NCBI RefSeq assembly: GCF_000384335.2
Contig: NZ_KQ031382.1
Location: forward strand, 248,001-312,000
Length of the DNA stretch: 64,000 bases
Source of the DNA: Hyphomicrobium sp. 99
Lineage (GTDB): Bacteria > Pseudomonadota > Alphaproteobacteria > Rhizobiales > Hyphomicrobiaceae
Direction of reading: 5' to 3'
The position numbers and the translations under genes are program-made. The notes under the pieces were generated by a model. That model was not told the DNA's origin. It ran no database searches and saw only the letters and a program-made list of their open reading frames with translations. Positions 63,062-64,000 of this stretch are shown in pieces; positions within the stretch are counted from its first letter, which is position 1; the number at the start of each line of letters is the position of its first letter.

Positions 63062-63841
63062 TTAGACGCGGCGTTCCACCATCAGCTTTTTCAGTTCCGC
63101 AATGGCTTTGGCAGGCGATAGCCCTTTCGGGCACGCCTTCGCGCAGTTCATGATCGTGTGGCAGCGATAGAGGCGGAACGGATCTTCAAGATTGTCGAGC
63201 CGTTCGCCTGTCGCTTCATCGCGGCTGTCGATAACCCAGCGATACGCCTGCAATAGAATCGCCGGACCGAGATAGCGGTCCGAGTTCCACCAATAGCTCG
63301 GGCACGAAGCCGAACAGCAGGCGCAAAGAATACACTCGTACAGACCGTCGAGCTTCTCGCGATCGTCGCGCGACTGCCGCCACTCTTTCGGCGGCGTCGG
63401 CGTATCCGTCTTGAGCCACGGCTCGATGGAGGCATGCTGCGCGTAGAAGTTCGTGAGATCGGGGACGAGGTCCTTCACGACCTGCATGTGCGGCAGCGGA
63501 TAGACCTTTACAGCGCCCTTGACCTCTTCGATGCTCTTCAAGCACGCGAGCGTGTTCGTGCCGTCGATGTTCATCGAGCACGAGCCGCAGATGCCTTCGC
63601 GGCACGAGCGGCGGAACGTCAACGTCGGGTCGATCTCGTTCTTGATCTTGATGAGCGCGTCGAGCACCATCGGCCCGCACTGCTTCTGATCGATATGGTA
63701 GGTGTCGATGCGCGGGTTCCGGGCGTCGTCCGGGTTCCAGCGATAGATGCGGAATTCCTTCCAATCGCCGCCATGGTCCGGCTTGTTCCAGGTCTTGCCC
63801 TCGGAAATCTTCGAATTTTTTGGAAGCGTGAGCTGAACCAT
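63062..63841 (-). CDS. sdhB: Succinate dehydrogenase iron-sulfur subunit
   Basis: Subunit B of complex II. 259 aa. It has the [2Fe-2S] ligands in [20 protein letters not shown] and NTLACLKSI, the [4Fe-4S]/[3Fe-4S] clusters in [16 protein letters not shown] and [18 protein letters not shown]. sdhA, C and D are not visible; the next upstream gene on the same strand is a partial one whose C-terminus does not look like SdhA. Start ATG at 63841. Confidence 0.97.
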   Translation of the reverse strand: MVQLTLPKNSKISEGKTWNKPDHGGDWKEFRIYRWNPDDARNPRIDTYHIDQKQCGPMVLDALIKIKNEIDPTLTFRRSCREGICGSCSMNIDGTNTLACLKSIEEVKGAVKVYPLPHMQVVKDLVPDLTNFYAQHASIEPWLKTDTPTPPKEWRQSRDDREKLDGLYECILCACCSASCPSYWWNSDRYLGPAILLQAYRWVIDSRDEATGERLDNLEDPFRLYRCHTIMNCAKACPKGLSPAKAIAELKKLMVERRV

Positions 63842-63945
63842 GAGACTTCGGGGTCCCGTCTGCGGAGGAATGAACTGTCCAGTGACAGAAGCTTGAACAG
63901 GCCCCCAGTGTCAACATGCGGGACCGCCGCGCGCGGTTCTTTCGC

Positions 63946-64000
63946 TTAACCGGCCTTCTGGTGCTTCTTGAGTTCGCGGACGAGGGCTATCAGCTGATCG
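63946..64000 (-). CDS. C-terminal end of an unidentified protein (cut by window)
   Basis: Only the last 17 codons are seen, ending DQLIALVRELKKHQKAG before the TAA at 63948-63946. The frame continues off the right edge. The helical, Lys-rich end does not look like SdhA. Too short to identify. Confidence 0.45.
   Translation of the reverse strand, partial: DQLIALVRELKKHQKAG

Overview
The window reads as ordinary chromosome of a GC-rich alphaproteobacterium of the order Hyphomicrobiales (Rhizobiales), most likely Hyphomicrobium or a close relative. The grounds are the gene orders (hisB/DUF2628/hisH with hslV/hslU; dapB-gpmA; ispZ-ftsY-mtaB-dapF; tesB-glnK-amtB; aminotransferase-ftsK-lolA), a phasin, a classical P-II/AmtB pair, and frequent GTG/TTG starts. 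No phage, transposase, plasmid, tRNA, rRNA or CRISPR array was recognised. The genus is an inference from gene content, not a measurement.

Layout. 1-9121: a split histidine cluster on the minus strand (hisB, DUF2628, hisH, then hisA, a 74-aa protein and prfC, then hisF running off the left edge). It is interrupted at 3.9-7.3 kb by small plus-strand genes: an outer-membrane beta-barrel protein and a tandem pair of Cas2/SinR-like proteins separated by large hairpins. 9349-12826: hslV and hslU with an SRPBCC protein and a polytopic membrane protein between them. 13-19 kb: rlmN, membrane and secreted proteins, a phasin-like protein, a DsbA-family isomerase and argG. 19.5-21.5 kb: agmatine deiminase and N-carbamoylputrescine amidase, a two-step route from agmatine to putrescine. 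21.6-24.8 kb: a tightly packed operon of TonB-dependent receptor, molbindin (Mop domain) and a secreted protein, preceded by three evenly spaced CG-TATA boxes. 24.9-31.5 kb: M50 protease, typA, a PIF1-like helicase, phasin, GNAT. 31.7-39.2 kb: ppa, dapB, gpmA, leuB, asd and a MarR regulator. 39.4-44.0 kb: two ispZ/yciB paralogues, ftsY, mtaB, dapF. 44.5-51 kb: a PagL-like deacylase, ffh, rpsP, rimM, a Ubi-type hydroxylase, tesB. 51.2-53.1 kb: glnK-amtB behind an NtrC site and a sigma-54-type promoter. 53.3-64 kb: L,D-transpeptidase, OmpR-type response regulator, cNMP-binding protein, a putative small RNA, lolA, ftsK, aminotransferase, AraC regulator, MBL hydrolase, VOC protein, sdhB and the end of one more gene.

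Themes. SRP components ffh and ftsY are both present; dapB, dapF, asd and a DapC-like aminotransferase give much of the lysine/diaminopimelate route; ftsK, lolA, L,D-transpeptidase and a degenerate M23 protein act in the envelope; glnK/amtB with an NtrC-type site gives nitrogen control.

The most interesting items are the candidate molybdenum-regulated TonB operon, a five-copy intergenic hairpin family whose inner and outer stems covary around a constant core, the Cas2-like tandem duplication with C-rich hairpin loops, and a possible anti-Shine-Dalgarno small RNA on the minus strand near 55.4 kb. All are read by eye; none has been tested by a search.
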